The translations under genes were made by a program, and so were the position numbers. DNA of 64,000 nt, from contig JAJNNX010000003.1 in assembly GCA_023159155.1 (NCBI GenBank), positions 682,001-746,000 of the forward strand, written 5' to 3'. How positions within the stretch are numbered: the stretch's first letter is position 1; each line of letters begins with the position of its first letter. Origin of the DNA: Ustulina deusta (lineage: Eukaryota; Ascomycota; Sordariomycetes; Xylariales; Xylariaceae). Under the pieces are notes generated by a model, which did not search any database, was not told the origin of the DNA, and saw nothing but the letters and a program-made list of their open reading frames with translations. Positions 37,001-46,899 of the stretch are shown in pieces.

Positions 37001-38710
37001 CTAATTATTAAGCTTTATTATATTTTTTAAATAAATAGATTTTATTAATATAACAAATATATTAAGCTAACTTTTTATAATTAAAACTAAAAAAACTAAA
37101 AAAAAAATAATAGTATTAGTTCTTTTTAATAAAATATTAAGTTTTATATTAACTATAGACTTTTTATTTAATATTTTTTAAAAAGCTAACCTAGTAAACT
37201 TAATTAAACAAAAAAACTAGTTATAAAATTTAAAAAATAAAAATAAAAAGCTATATATACTTAAAGTTATTTTAAATAGGACTATTTTTTTTTATAGCTT
37301 TAATTTAAAAAGTTTATATATTTCTAATTATTATATACTAAAATTAATATAAAATAATTAAAATATTAAAATAAAAATATTATTAGTTTTATTTAAAATA
37401 TAATTATAAATAATATATATATAATTATTATAACTATAAAAAAAATAAAATATTATAAAATAAAACTTTTAGTTTTTTTTATTTATTATTTATATTAGCT
37501 ATAATATAGTAATATATAATAATAAATAATAAAAATATATTCTTTAACTAATAAAGTTATAACTATATATAAATATTTATAAATAAGTTTAGCTATTTAA
37601 TTATAATTTTATTTAACAAAAAAACAAATATTGCAAAATTATTAGTTATATAATATTATAAAAGTTTATATAAATTTTTTAATATATTAAACATATAAAT
37701 ATTAAATAATATAGGACTATTTATTTTTAAGTTTATAGTAATAATTAATAGTTTTATAAGTACTAAATATTATTTTAATAATATTTACTATTTTTAAACC
37801 TAAAAAATAATAAAATTAATTAATTAAAAATTAAATTAATAACTTTATTTTTTTATTTTAAACTTATATATAATTTTTTGTAATATTTATTAATTAATAT
37901 ATTACTACTAAAAGTAGTAATAAAAATTAAAATATAAAACTTTCTAATAGTAAATATTGGCAAAACTATTGCAAATTTTAATATTAAATAGCAAGCGTTC
38001 GAATTGGTTTATTAAACTTAAAACATTTAAAAAATAGCATATAATATAATAACCTTTGCGTAAAAATAATATAAGCTATAAGCTAACAAAAAAAAATATT
38101 TAATAAATTTTAAAATAAAAAATAAAGTCTTTTTAAAAAAAAAAAGTTTTATGATATAAGTACTAACTATTAGATTAGACTTTTAATTAGTTAGACTTTT
38201 TAAGATTTTAAAAAAATAAAAATTTAGCTATATTTTTAATTTGCTTAATTTTTATAAAATAAAAAACTTGTTTTATACTAACTAATTATAAAAAGCAAAC
38301 AATAACTTTTTATTTTAATAAATTTAATTATTATTTTTAGCTAAAAATATTAATAATAAAGCAAAATTTAAAGTTAAACAAATTAAATAATTAAAAATAT
38401 ATAAAAAAAATAAAAAACTATAATACTAAATTGTTTAAAAAAGCTATAATTTTAATAATATTTAGTATATAGCTTAGTATTTTAAAAACGTACTAATTAA
38501 GCTTAATTAATTTTATAAAACTTATAAAAAAGCCTTTGGACTTTTTATAAAATTATAAAAATAAATATATATAGCAATAGCTAACAAATTTATAAGTAAT
38601 TATAAAAATAATAATAAAGCAATATAATATAAAAAAACTATATAAACTTAACGTTATTAATAACTTCGAATTAAAACTATGTTTAAACTTTTAGTTTTAA
38701 AAAGGGGTAG

Positions 38711-38956
38711 TATAATAATTAATATAGTTTTGTATAGTTTTAGTAAAACTTGTAAGAATTCTAGACCTATATAGCAATAAAATAGGAAATCTATATATAA
38801 ACTAACCTATAACTTTATAGCTATATATATAGAGTTTATATCTACCCACCCTATAAACTCTAACTTTTTTGCTTTTTTTTTTCTTCTTTAGCTTAGAGTC
38901 TTTGTTTATAGTATTAATAAACTAGCTATAGAAGCTTTACTTAACTAATTGTAACA
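38711..38956 (+). repeat. 3' LTR of the second-level element
   Basis: It ends CTAATTGTAACA at 38956 and is followed by AATAT, the duplicate of 21752-21756. A ~10 bp internal duplication (TATAGTTTTG) is shared in type with the partial LTR at 21757. Confidence 0.78.
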
Positions 38957-41582
38957 AATATTATTAAATATTAAAATAACTTTTTAAAAATAAAATAATT
39001 ATTTTAAAAATAATTAAAACTAAAAAATTATAAAAGAAATCTAGAATTTTATTATTATTATAATTAAAATTTAATATAGTACTAAAACTTAATAATAAAA
39101 AACATATTTTTAAACTTTATTAATATTAAATATTTATATAATTTATTTTATTTAAAAAAAAGTTTATAAATAAACTACTAGCTATATATTTTATTAAATA
39201 AAATATATATTTAAAAAATTAAATTATATTAGTTTTAAATATTACTTATTTTATAAAACTAAATATTATTAAAATTTTTTATTAATTATTATTAACTATA
39301 AAAAAAAATTTTTTTTTTTTAAACTTATAAAAAATTTTTTTAATAAACAGTTTTATTATTTAATTTAAAAATAAAACCTATTTAATAATAAGTTTTTATT
39401 AATATATAAATTTAAAAACTTTTAAATAAATTTATAAATATTTATATAAATAATATTTTGATTTATTTTAAAACTAAAAAATAGTACTAAACTTATTATA
39501 AAAAAATAATTTATTATTTATATTAAACTAAATATTAAAAAAATATTAAAAAGTTTTATTTTAATATATTTATTATTAATTATTTAAAAATAATTATAAA
39601 AACTAAAATAAAAATGAAAATTAACTTTATTAAAATTTAAATAATTCTAAATTAAAATTTTAATAATTTTAAAAATACTAAATTAATTATTGAAAAAAAA
39701 TAAGCTGTTTATAATAGAACTAAAACAAAAATAAGCTTTTAAATATATAAAATTGCTAATATATAAAATGTTTGTTTTAGTTTTTTTGAAGCCCAGCTAA
39801 TTAATATAAATAAAAACAAATATTTTATATAATATAATAAAAAAAATTATTTAGCAATAATAAAAAAATATAACCTAAAAACTTATAAAATATTTTTTTA
39901 AACAATAATACTAATTAAATAAGCTTACTTAATTTAAAACTATAAATTTTTAGTAGTAATATAAATTTTAAAATATTACTACTTAAAGCTTTTTAAAACT
40001 AAGTTTTTTATAATAACTAATTATTAAGTTTTATTATATTTTTTAAATAAATAGTTTTTATTAATATAATAAATATACTAAGCTAATTTTTTATTAAACT
40101 CTAATATTATCTTTTAGTATTAATTAAAATAAAAAAATATAATAACTAATGTTTTATTAAAAAAAACAATAAAACTTTTTATAATTAAAACTAAAAAAAC
40201 TAAAAAAAAAATAATAATATTAGTTCTTTTTAATAAAATATTAAGTTTTATATTAACTATAGATCTTTTATTTAATATTTCTTAAAAAACTAACTTAATA
40301 AACTTAATTAAACAAAAAAACTAATTATAAGATCTAAAAAATAAAAACAAAAAACTATACATACTTAAAATTACTTTAAATAGAATTATTTTTTTTATAT
40401 AGTTTTAATTTAAAAAGTTTATATATTTTTAATTACTATATACTAAAATTAATACAAAATAATTAAAATATTAAAACAAAAATATTATTAGTTTTACTTA
40501 AAATATAATTATAAAAAAACAAAATATTATAAAATAAAACTTCTAGCTTTTTTTATTTATTACTTATATTAACTATAGTATAGCAATATATAGTAATAAA
40601 TAATAAATATATACTATTTAATTAATAAAGTTATAACTATACATAAATATTTATAAATAAGTTTAATTATTTAATTATAACTTTATTTAGCAAAAAAATA
40701 AATATTATAAAATTACTAGCTATATAATACTATAAAAATCTATATAAATTTTTTAGTATACTAGATATATAAATATTAAATACTATAAAACTATTTATTT
40801 TTAAGTTTATAATAATAATTAATAATTTTATAAGTACTAAGTACTGCTTTAATAATATTTACTATTTTTAAATTTAAAAAATAATAAAATTAACTAATTA
40901 AAAACTAGATTAATAATTTTGTTTTTATATTAATAAATATTAAAACAACTAAAATATTTATTTTTTTGTTTTAGATTTTATATATAATTTTTTATAATAT
41001 TTATTAATTAATATATTATTATTAAAAATAGCAATAAAAGTTAAAACATAAAACTTTTTAATAATAAATATTAATAAAACTATTATAAATTTTAATACTA
41101 AGCAATAAACATTTAAATTGGTTTATTAAACCTAAAATATTTAAAAAATAATATATAATATAGTAATTTTTATATAAAAATAATATAAACTATAAGCTAA
41201 TAAAAAAAACGCTTAGTAAATTTTAAAATAAAAAACAAAGTTTTTTTAAAAAAAAAAAAATTTATAATATAAGTACTAACTACTAGATTAGACTTTTAGT
41301 TAGTTAAACTTTTTAAAATTTAAAAAAAACAAAAATTTAGCTATATTTTTAATTTATTTAATTTTTATAAAATAAAAAGCCTATTTTATACTAATTAATT
41401 ATAAAAAATAAGCAATAATTTTTTATTTTAATAAATCTAGTTATTATTTTTAGCTAAAAATATTAATAGTAAAGCAAAATTTAAAATTAAATAAATTAAA
41501 CAATTAAAAATATATAAACTTAATATTATTAGTAATTTTAAATTAAAATTATGTTTAAACTTTTAGTTTTAAAAAAAAGTAG

Positions 41583-41812
41583 TATAATAGTTAGTATAGT
41601 TTTAGTAAAACTTGCAAAAATTTTAGACCTATATAGCAATAAAATAAAAAGTCTATATATAAACTAACTTATAACTTTGCAGCTATATATACAGAGTTTA
41701 TATCTATCTATTCTATAAACTCTAACTTTTTTTTTTTTTTTTTTTAGCTTAGAGTCTTTGTCTATAGTATTAATAAACTAGCTGTGGAAGTTTTACTCGA
41801 CTGATCGTGACA
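41583..41812 (+). repeat. 3' LTR of the outermost element
   Basis: Starts TATAATAGTTAGTATAG and ends CTGATCGTGACA. The sequence right of it is no longer Gypsy but the remainder of the TIR shell. Confidence 0.78.
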
Positions 41813-41851
41813 GTATTAGTAGTATAAATAGCTTTGGAAATTATGCGTATA

Positions 41852-41905
41852 GGTGGTTAAAGGGTGGTTCGCGATGGGGGGGGTTCGGGATACCGGGGTT
41901 TAGCT
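41852..41905 (-). repeat. Right terminal inverted repeat
   Basis: Complement of the left TIR, ending GGGGTTTAGCT at 41905 and followed by TA. It keeps a G-run of about nine bases where the left copy has a C-run of six. Confidence 0.75.
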
Positions 41906-42825
41906 TATTGTCTGCCCTATGCAGCCTTTATATAGGTCCTATGCCTGAGCTGCCTATTAGTATACTTATTATCTTTCTAATACGCCCAACAAAGGCAGAT
42001 AGCAGAACTTATTCTAAAGGCGAGAAAGGAAAAAAATAAAAATAAAAAGTTGTTAATCATCAGTATTTCATGTACTTATTTTGGCGGCTATGTAAATTGT
42101 TGAAGAATCATGCGGTGTCAACACTCCGACTCAGCATAGCCCCGTTGTCGGGCGCTATAGATTGCCTACATGTAGGCTAGCTTTACTCGAGGCTCTAGGC
42201 ATTTTGGAAAGGGCTTACAGCTAGGAATACAGGCGAATTAGCCGGAAGGCAAACAGGCTACGGCCGCTTCTGCTGGGTTGGGGAGACAACTGAAGCACCC
42301 TGCAGACTACATGACTTCTCCAAATCTTGGCATGTGCATTCGGCGACGGAGCCGACAGCATCCCAAATAGTGAAATGGAAAATATGTTGTGTCTCCATCT
42401 TTGTACAGTACATCAAGTGACTCCTTGGTACAGTTCACTTTCAACAACAAAATCTCTGCCTCTTCCACATATCACGAACTATTCAGTAGTATGCCCAATG
42501 GACCCTATTGAAAAGTAGGTGTGTTGGATTTTGATATTTGCATCTGGAAGGCTGATATGTCTGCACACGCACATTGTACCCATCTGGAACTATCATTCCC
42601 TCCCTTCGCCCCGACTACGCCACTTTGCTCTGCATAAATTTGGCTGTGTACTGCAGGTAGGCGGGGTAGTAGGCGTTCGCTCCCTGGAGCACTGCGCAGC
42701 ACTGCCACCATGCGATGCCGGATTTGCCCACGCTTCTACTCCACCTTATCTTCGTTGTTTTTAAAGTGTCGCAAGCGCCTGAAGAACATTTGCTATTTTT
42801 CGAAACCAGAGAGCGCATACCCGCC
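41906..42825. other. Intergenic, between the AT-rich block and the HeLo gene
   Basis: No gene seen. Composition returns to normal abruptly at the right TIR. A palindrome CCTACATGTAGGC lies near 42165. The last 250 bases are presumably the promoter of the HeLo-NACHT gene. Confidence 0.5.
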
Positions 42826-43517
42826 ATGGAAGCTGCTGGCCTAGGTATAGGAATTGTCGGGCTTGCTGGCCTTTTCAGCTCTTGCGTTGATATCGCCGAA
42901 AGGTGGGATTCCTACAAGGAATTTCTAACTGAAGTGAGCAATATACCCCCGAACCCTTTAAATAAATTGCCTAATATCGAGAATGCTTACTCTAAACCTT
43001 GAAGTCTGCGTCCCTTAGGGCTCGACTCACCGCTGACAGGGTCCGATTTCAGCTATGGGGTCAGACCGTGGGAATTGGTAAAGGTAGATACGAGGATAAT
43101 CACCACAAAGCCCTCGATAACCCTTCAATTCGCTCAGCAATTGATCTCATTCTCCAAAGTATTAAAAAGATTGATGAAGATGCAAATCGGCTGGCACCAC
43201 ATTTAGAGCATGGGTCTGACTCGGCAGGTTTGTTGCCCAATGAGGAAAGTCAGCGTTTAAGGACTCCGAAACTGCTGGAATTATTATCTACACGAAGGAG
43301 TAGGCTCGCGTGGGCTCTCCGAGGCAGAGGGCGTGCTATAACGCTAGTTGTATCATTTGAGACATTAGTCCAGAAACTACATGATCTTGTTCCTCCCCGA
43401 GGAACGACCGAGGGCGGTTCCGGGAGCAATGGAGCAGAAAGTAGTAATATCACTTCTTCTATTGGTACGTTCTTCTCATCCATGTATAGAGGATCCCCTT
43501 TAACGAAGAATAAATAG
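42826..43517 (+). pseudogene. HeLo domain exons of the broken HeLo-NACHT-ankyrin-ZZ gene
   Basis: Exon 1 (42826-42933) encodes MEAAGLGIGIVGLAGLFSSC, the hydrophobic start typical of HeLo (prion-inhibition and propagation) domains. A 71 bp intron (donor GTGAGC, acceptor TTGAAG) leads to exon 2 from 43005: SASLRARLTADRVRFQLWGQ, then DNHHKALDNPSIRSAIDLI and RRSRLAWALRGRGRAITLV, with a Phe/Glu/Lys-rich linker after it. HeLo domains execute cell death when attached to NLR receptors in fungi. The frame stops at 43515-43517. I find no GT-AG intron that links it in frame with the NACHT part, and the sequence normally found between the two (about 100 residues with the P-loop) is absent. Consequently I treat it as part of a pseudogene. 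Confidence 0.82.
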
Positions 43518-43559
43518 GAGAAGGAAAGACATCGCGGCACATTGATATGCAAAATATAG

Positions 43560-46212
43560 TTCGGATCCTTTTGCTATAATGAGGGCTTGGGTCTCCCAAC
43601 TTATAACCCAAACCCAACAAGCATTTGATTTAGCGCGCGAGAGGCGGGAAGCAGCCAACGAAAGTTCTGCATCACGATTCGATATTAAGGAACTTTTCAG
43701 TACAATTGTTCAAAGTCTACCAAGGTGCGCATTGGTTGTGGACGGCCTTGATGAGTGCGATACAGTCAATTGTGATCGAGCTCGCAGAAGTTCTGTGTCG
43801 GAATTTCTCAACTCCCTTACTGATATTGCCTTGAAATCCGGGGCACGGCTTCTGATTATGAGTCGCAATGAGTTGACCATTCGAGAAGGCCTAAGCGTCA
43901 ACAGTAATGAAATAAAAGAACGATTAGTGGAACTCCAGATCGTCCCGAATGACATCGAAGCTGACGCAACCGTGTTGTCCCGAAGTGTTGTCAATAGAAA
44001 GCTTGGCAACAAATCTGAGGCCGAACGAGAGATGCTTGCAAACAATCTGGTAGACCGATGCGACTCCAGTTTTCTGGCAATTAAGCTGCTGGAAGATGAG
44101 TTAAGGGGGGGGAAGAATTTAAAACAGCTCCAAAGGGCTATCGATAAAGCCCCCAACAAGCTTGGTCATATCTACGATCGTAATTGGGAAAGAATCCAAA
44201 GCTTTGAAGAAAGCAGCAGACATCGCGGGTTCTCGATTTTGAGGTGGGCGGCATTTGGTCAACGCCCCCTGACTGTTCTTGAGATTACCGAGGCGTTGCT
44301 TCTCGCAGATGGAGAGTGCGAAGAGCTTGATTACGAAGAACTACCGGACCCAATCGACTCGATCTATATCAAAACCGAGATATTAGATCTTTGTGCATCA
44401 CTAGTCGAGATTCGGCCAAGTTCGACTTCAGATTTGGGCAACTCTACTGTCCATTTGACTCATTTTTCTGTTAGACAGTATATTCTCTCCCATATGCCAG
44501 CCTACTCTACGAACTTGATGGAAAACGAGCAGCTGCGATGTTCAAACGAGAAAATTCAAAACAATATCATTGCGAAGACTTGCCTCCGCTACCTGAACTG
44601 TGAGCGGATATGGGGGGAGACACAGTCAAAGTGGAATTCCAGTTCCGCAATTGGAGCCTTCCGAGCTTACGCGGCAAGTTCATGGCATGATCACATCAAG
44701 TTCCATGTGGGCAATTCAAAAGACGTCATCAGGCTAGCCAATGCATTTTTTCGGCCATCAAATCACAATTGGCAATCATGGAGGAAACATATCGACAGTA
44801 TATATCGATACACGCCCATAGAATTCGACGGGGATATAGAGACTGGGAACCCACTCTTCTATGCAATGCTATTTGGGCTTGGAAACACAATCGATTATCT
44901 CATCGACGAGGGGGGACTAGACGTGAACCACGTTGACTCCTCAAATAGAACAGCATTGCTTGCTGCTTCCTCAGTTGGAACTTTAACTGGTACTAAGGTT
45001 CTTTTGCAGAAAGGGGCCGATGCAAATATTGCGAGCAATATTGGAGTTACTCCGCTATTCGCAAGTGCAGCTTGGGGGCACGTCGAAGTTGTAAGAGAAC
45101 TCCTACAAAATAACGCCAATCCAATGCTAGGCACTAAAGAGGGATTGACGCCATTGCATGCGGCTTCTTTACAAGGCCATGTTCAGGTAGTGGAATTGCT
45201 CCTCAGGCAATATGCCGATTCCGCAGTGCAAACCAACAGCGGAGATACACCATTGAATCTAGCTGCCCAGCACGGCCATTGTGAAGTAGTGGAATTGCTT
45301 CTTGAAGGAGGAGCTGACCTTACAATTCCAAGGGCGGGCTGGGTGACACCATTGCACAGCGCTTCATATGAAGGCCACACTAAAGTAGTGAAGGTGCTTT
45401 TAGAGAAGGGCGCTGATCCACAACTTTCAACAACCGATTCCAGTTACACACCCATAGAGGCTGCTATCATCAACGGTCATCTAGAGATCGTAAAGTTGCT
45501 TCTTGACAGTGAGGCACATCCGTCTCTAGTAGGTACTGATAGAGCGCAAATGCTGCACATCGGTGCACGAGCGGACGCACTTGAAATTGCAAAGCCACTT
45601 GTCGAAAATGGGGTAGAATTAAAAACAACACCCTACAAGCCAAGACACACGCCATTGCACTTCGCCTCACTATACAATAGGATCGAAATTACGAAGTTCC
45701 TTATTGAAAACGGAGCCAATACAGAAATAACCAACAATGGTGGATGCACGGCATTGCATATTGCCTCAAAGGAAAATCATATTGAAATTGCAAAGATCCT
45801 TGTAGAAAATGGGGCAGAATTAAACGCCACAATCTACAAACTAGGATTCACGCCATTGCACCTCGCCTCAGTATACAATAGGATCGAAATTGCGAAGCTA
45901 CTTGTTGAAAACGGGGCCGATATAGAAATAACCGACGATGATGGATACACGGCATTGCATATTGCCTCAAAGGACAATCATATTGAAATTGCAAAGCTCC
46001 TTGTCGAAAAAAAGGCCAACGTCAACCAACAGGCCAATAAAGCAGGGACAGCATTACATTTAGCTTCTATACACGGCCATATTGAAATCGCAAAGCTACT
46101 TCTCGAAAATGGCGCCGACGTGGACCTGACATATGGGAAGGACAGGTTTACTGCATTGCAATGCGCCTCTGTGTTTGGCCATATTGAAATATTGAAGCTG
46201 CTACTCATGAAT
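43560..46212 (+). pseudogene. NACHT remainder and ankyrin repeats 1-14 of the broken NLR gene
   Basis: The open frame begins within the NACHT domain (SSDPFAIMRAWVSQLITQT). Walker B is clear at 43724-43758 (CALVVDGLDEC), followed by the sensor-like GARLLIMSRNE. A helical/winged region follows (FSILRWAAFGQRPLTVLEIT, then VHLTHFSVRQYIL). From about 44848, ankyrin repeats of ~33 residues follow one another; I count 14 up to the insertion point (for example TPLHAASLQGHVQVVELLL). Repeats 9-10 and 11-12 are a 201 bp tandem duplication. There is no Walker A (GxxxxGK[ST]) in this frame or the 100 bases before it. The last codons before the transposon (LLLMN) are followed by LTR-derived sequence, ending at a stop at 46248. 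Confidence 0.88.
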
Positions 46213-46531
46213 TGTAATAAGGGCATGTATTATGGGCTCGGAACTTAGTCATATTCAGCTAATAATTCTTTAGGGGTCTCAAGGTCCATAGTTCCCTTTC
46301 TTAAGTGTTTAAACTTAGGATTCTTATGGCCTATTTATGCCTGTTTATCATTAGGCTATTTGGAATATATTCTATAACTCTATCGACGCAAAGGACTGTT
46401 AGGTTTCTTTGCATATATGCATAGTCTATATAACCTCTAGTCCTTCCAATAAAAGCTTATCTGTTCCCCCGAAGGCCTATATATTATATTAATAGTATAG
46501 CTAGCAGTTTAGCATATCGATCTATGTAATA
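46213..46531 (-). repeat. Left LTR (3' LTR of the minus-strand element)
   Basis: 319 bp, aligned base for base with 52952-53270. It keeps more G and C near its outer edge and is increasingly AT-mutated towards the element interior. Confidence 0.92.
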
Positions 46532-46548
46532 TTATCTCTTTTTTTTTT
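46532..46548 (-). other. Polypurine tract
   Basis: Read on the minus strand, AAAAAAAAAAGAGATAA abuts the LTR. This is the expected position for the plus-strand priming site of a retroelement transcribed right to left. Confidence 0.6.
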
Positions 46549-46899
46549 AATGCTTGTTTTTAAGCATTTTTATAGTTAAATAGCGCAAAAGTTTATAGGT
46601 TTCTTTAGGTTATATTAATAGAACTAATATATAGCTCTTTTTGCTTTATTACTATATAAATAATTATAAAGTTTTTAAATCTAATGCTTTTTAGCTAGCT
46701 ATTCTTTTTATTTAACTAAGTACTTTATATTGCTTTAAGTTTCTAAAAAGTTTTTTATTTTTTTTACTTAGTAATTTTTGGACTTAATTAGAGCTATTTT
46801 TTATAAAACCTAGTTAAAGTTAGGCAATACTTAATTGCTAGCGTAGTAAAGCTTAATAAACAAAACATAAAAAAAGTTATAGATTTTTTATTTTTTAGA

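Larger units (their letters stand above)
21757..38956 (+). mobile_element. Second-level Ty3/Gypsy copy, itself hit by two further insertions
   Basis: This copy runs from its 5' LTR start (21757) to its 3' LTR end (38956), flanked by AATAT on both sides. Its 5' LTR is split: 21757-21820 on one side and 27670 to about 27858 on the other. Its internal region is split at 28217 and 34008. Removing the two inserted elements and one copy of each duplication leaves about 5.55 kb, close to the ~5.8 kb of the inner copies. Confidence 0.75.
20950..41812 (+). mobile_element. Outermost Ty3/Gypsy copy, 5' end missing, split by a 17.2 kb insertion
   Basis: The segment about 20950-21756 matches the internal region of the family (compare about 23060-24020). 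The internal sequence then resumes at 38957 at the next position and runs to a complete 3' LTR at 41583-41812. The interruption is marked by a direct duplication AATAT at 21752-21756 and 38957-38961. No 5' LTR can be found left of 20950, so this copy is truncated. Plus orientation. All coding capacity is destroyed by C-to-T and G-to-A changes. Confidence 0.75.
20377..41905. mobile_element. TIR-bounded 21.5 kb AT-rich block (Tc1/mariner-Fot1-like shell with nested Gypsy insertions)
   Basis: The two edges of the AT-rich block are inverted copies of one another: AGCTAAACCCCGG inward from 20377 and its complement ending at 41905. About 54 bp align with mostly C/T and G/A differences. The dinucleotide TA sits outside each end (20375-20376 and 41906-41907), matching the TA target duplication of Tc1/mariner, including fungal Fot1/pogo elements. 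Between the left TIR and the first Gypsy homology (20431 to about 20950), and between the last LTR and the right TIR (41813-41851), is the shell's own sequence, only some 0.6-0.7 kb in all. It was therefore a short non-autonomous or deleted element. The rest of the 21.5 kb is later retrotransposon insertions. No transposase is readable. Confidence 0.7.

Noticed and set aside
20377..41905. Starship-type giant cargo element
   Set aside because: The block has long TIRs with TA, no readable tyrosine-recombinase captain gene at an edge and no cargo genes. Its size is fully explained by nested Gypsy insertions in a small TIR element.
20377..41905. Centromere core or an extrachromosomal/mitochondrial fragment
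   Set aside because: AT richness alone suggests this, but LTRs, target duplications and TIRs account for the sequence, and the flanks are ordinary nuclear genes with spliceosomal introns.
20377..41905. Simple tandem array of LTR elements sharing LTRs
   Set aside because: Internal sequence stops and resumes at matching family positions across the inner copies, and distinct 5 bp duplications flank them, which a tandem array made by unequal crossing-over would not give.
19668..42000. A second inverted match outside the TIRs (CTATCTGCCTT near 19675 and its complement near 41990)
   Set aside because: The match is about 15 bases with no extension and no target duplication, so chance is the simpler explanation.
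43510..43560. A remnant P-loop (reading IGEGKTSR)
   Set aside because: It lies in a frame with stops on both sides and lacks the residues that normally precede a Walker A motif. The resemblance is too short to call.
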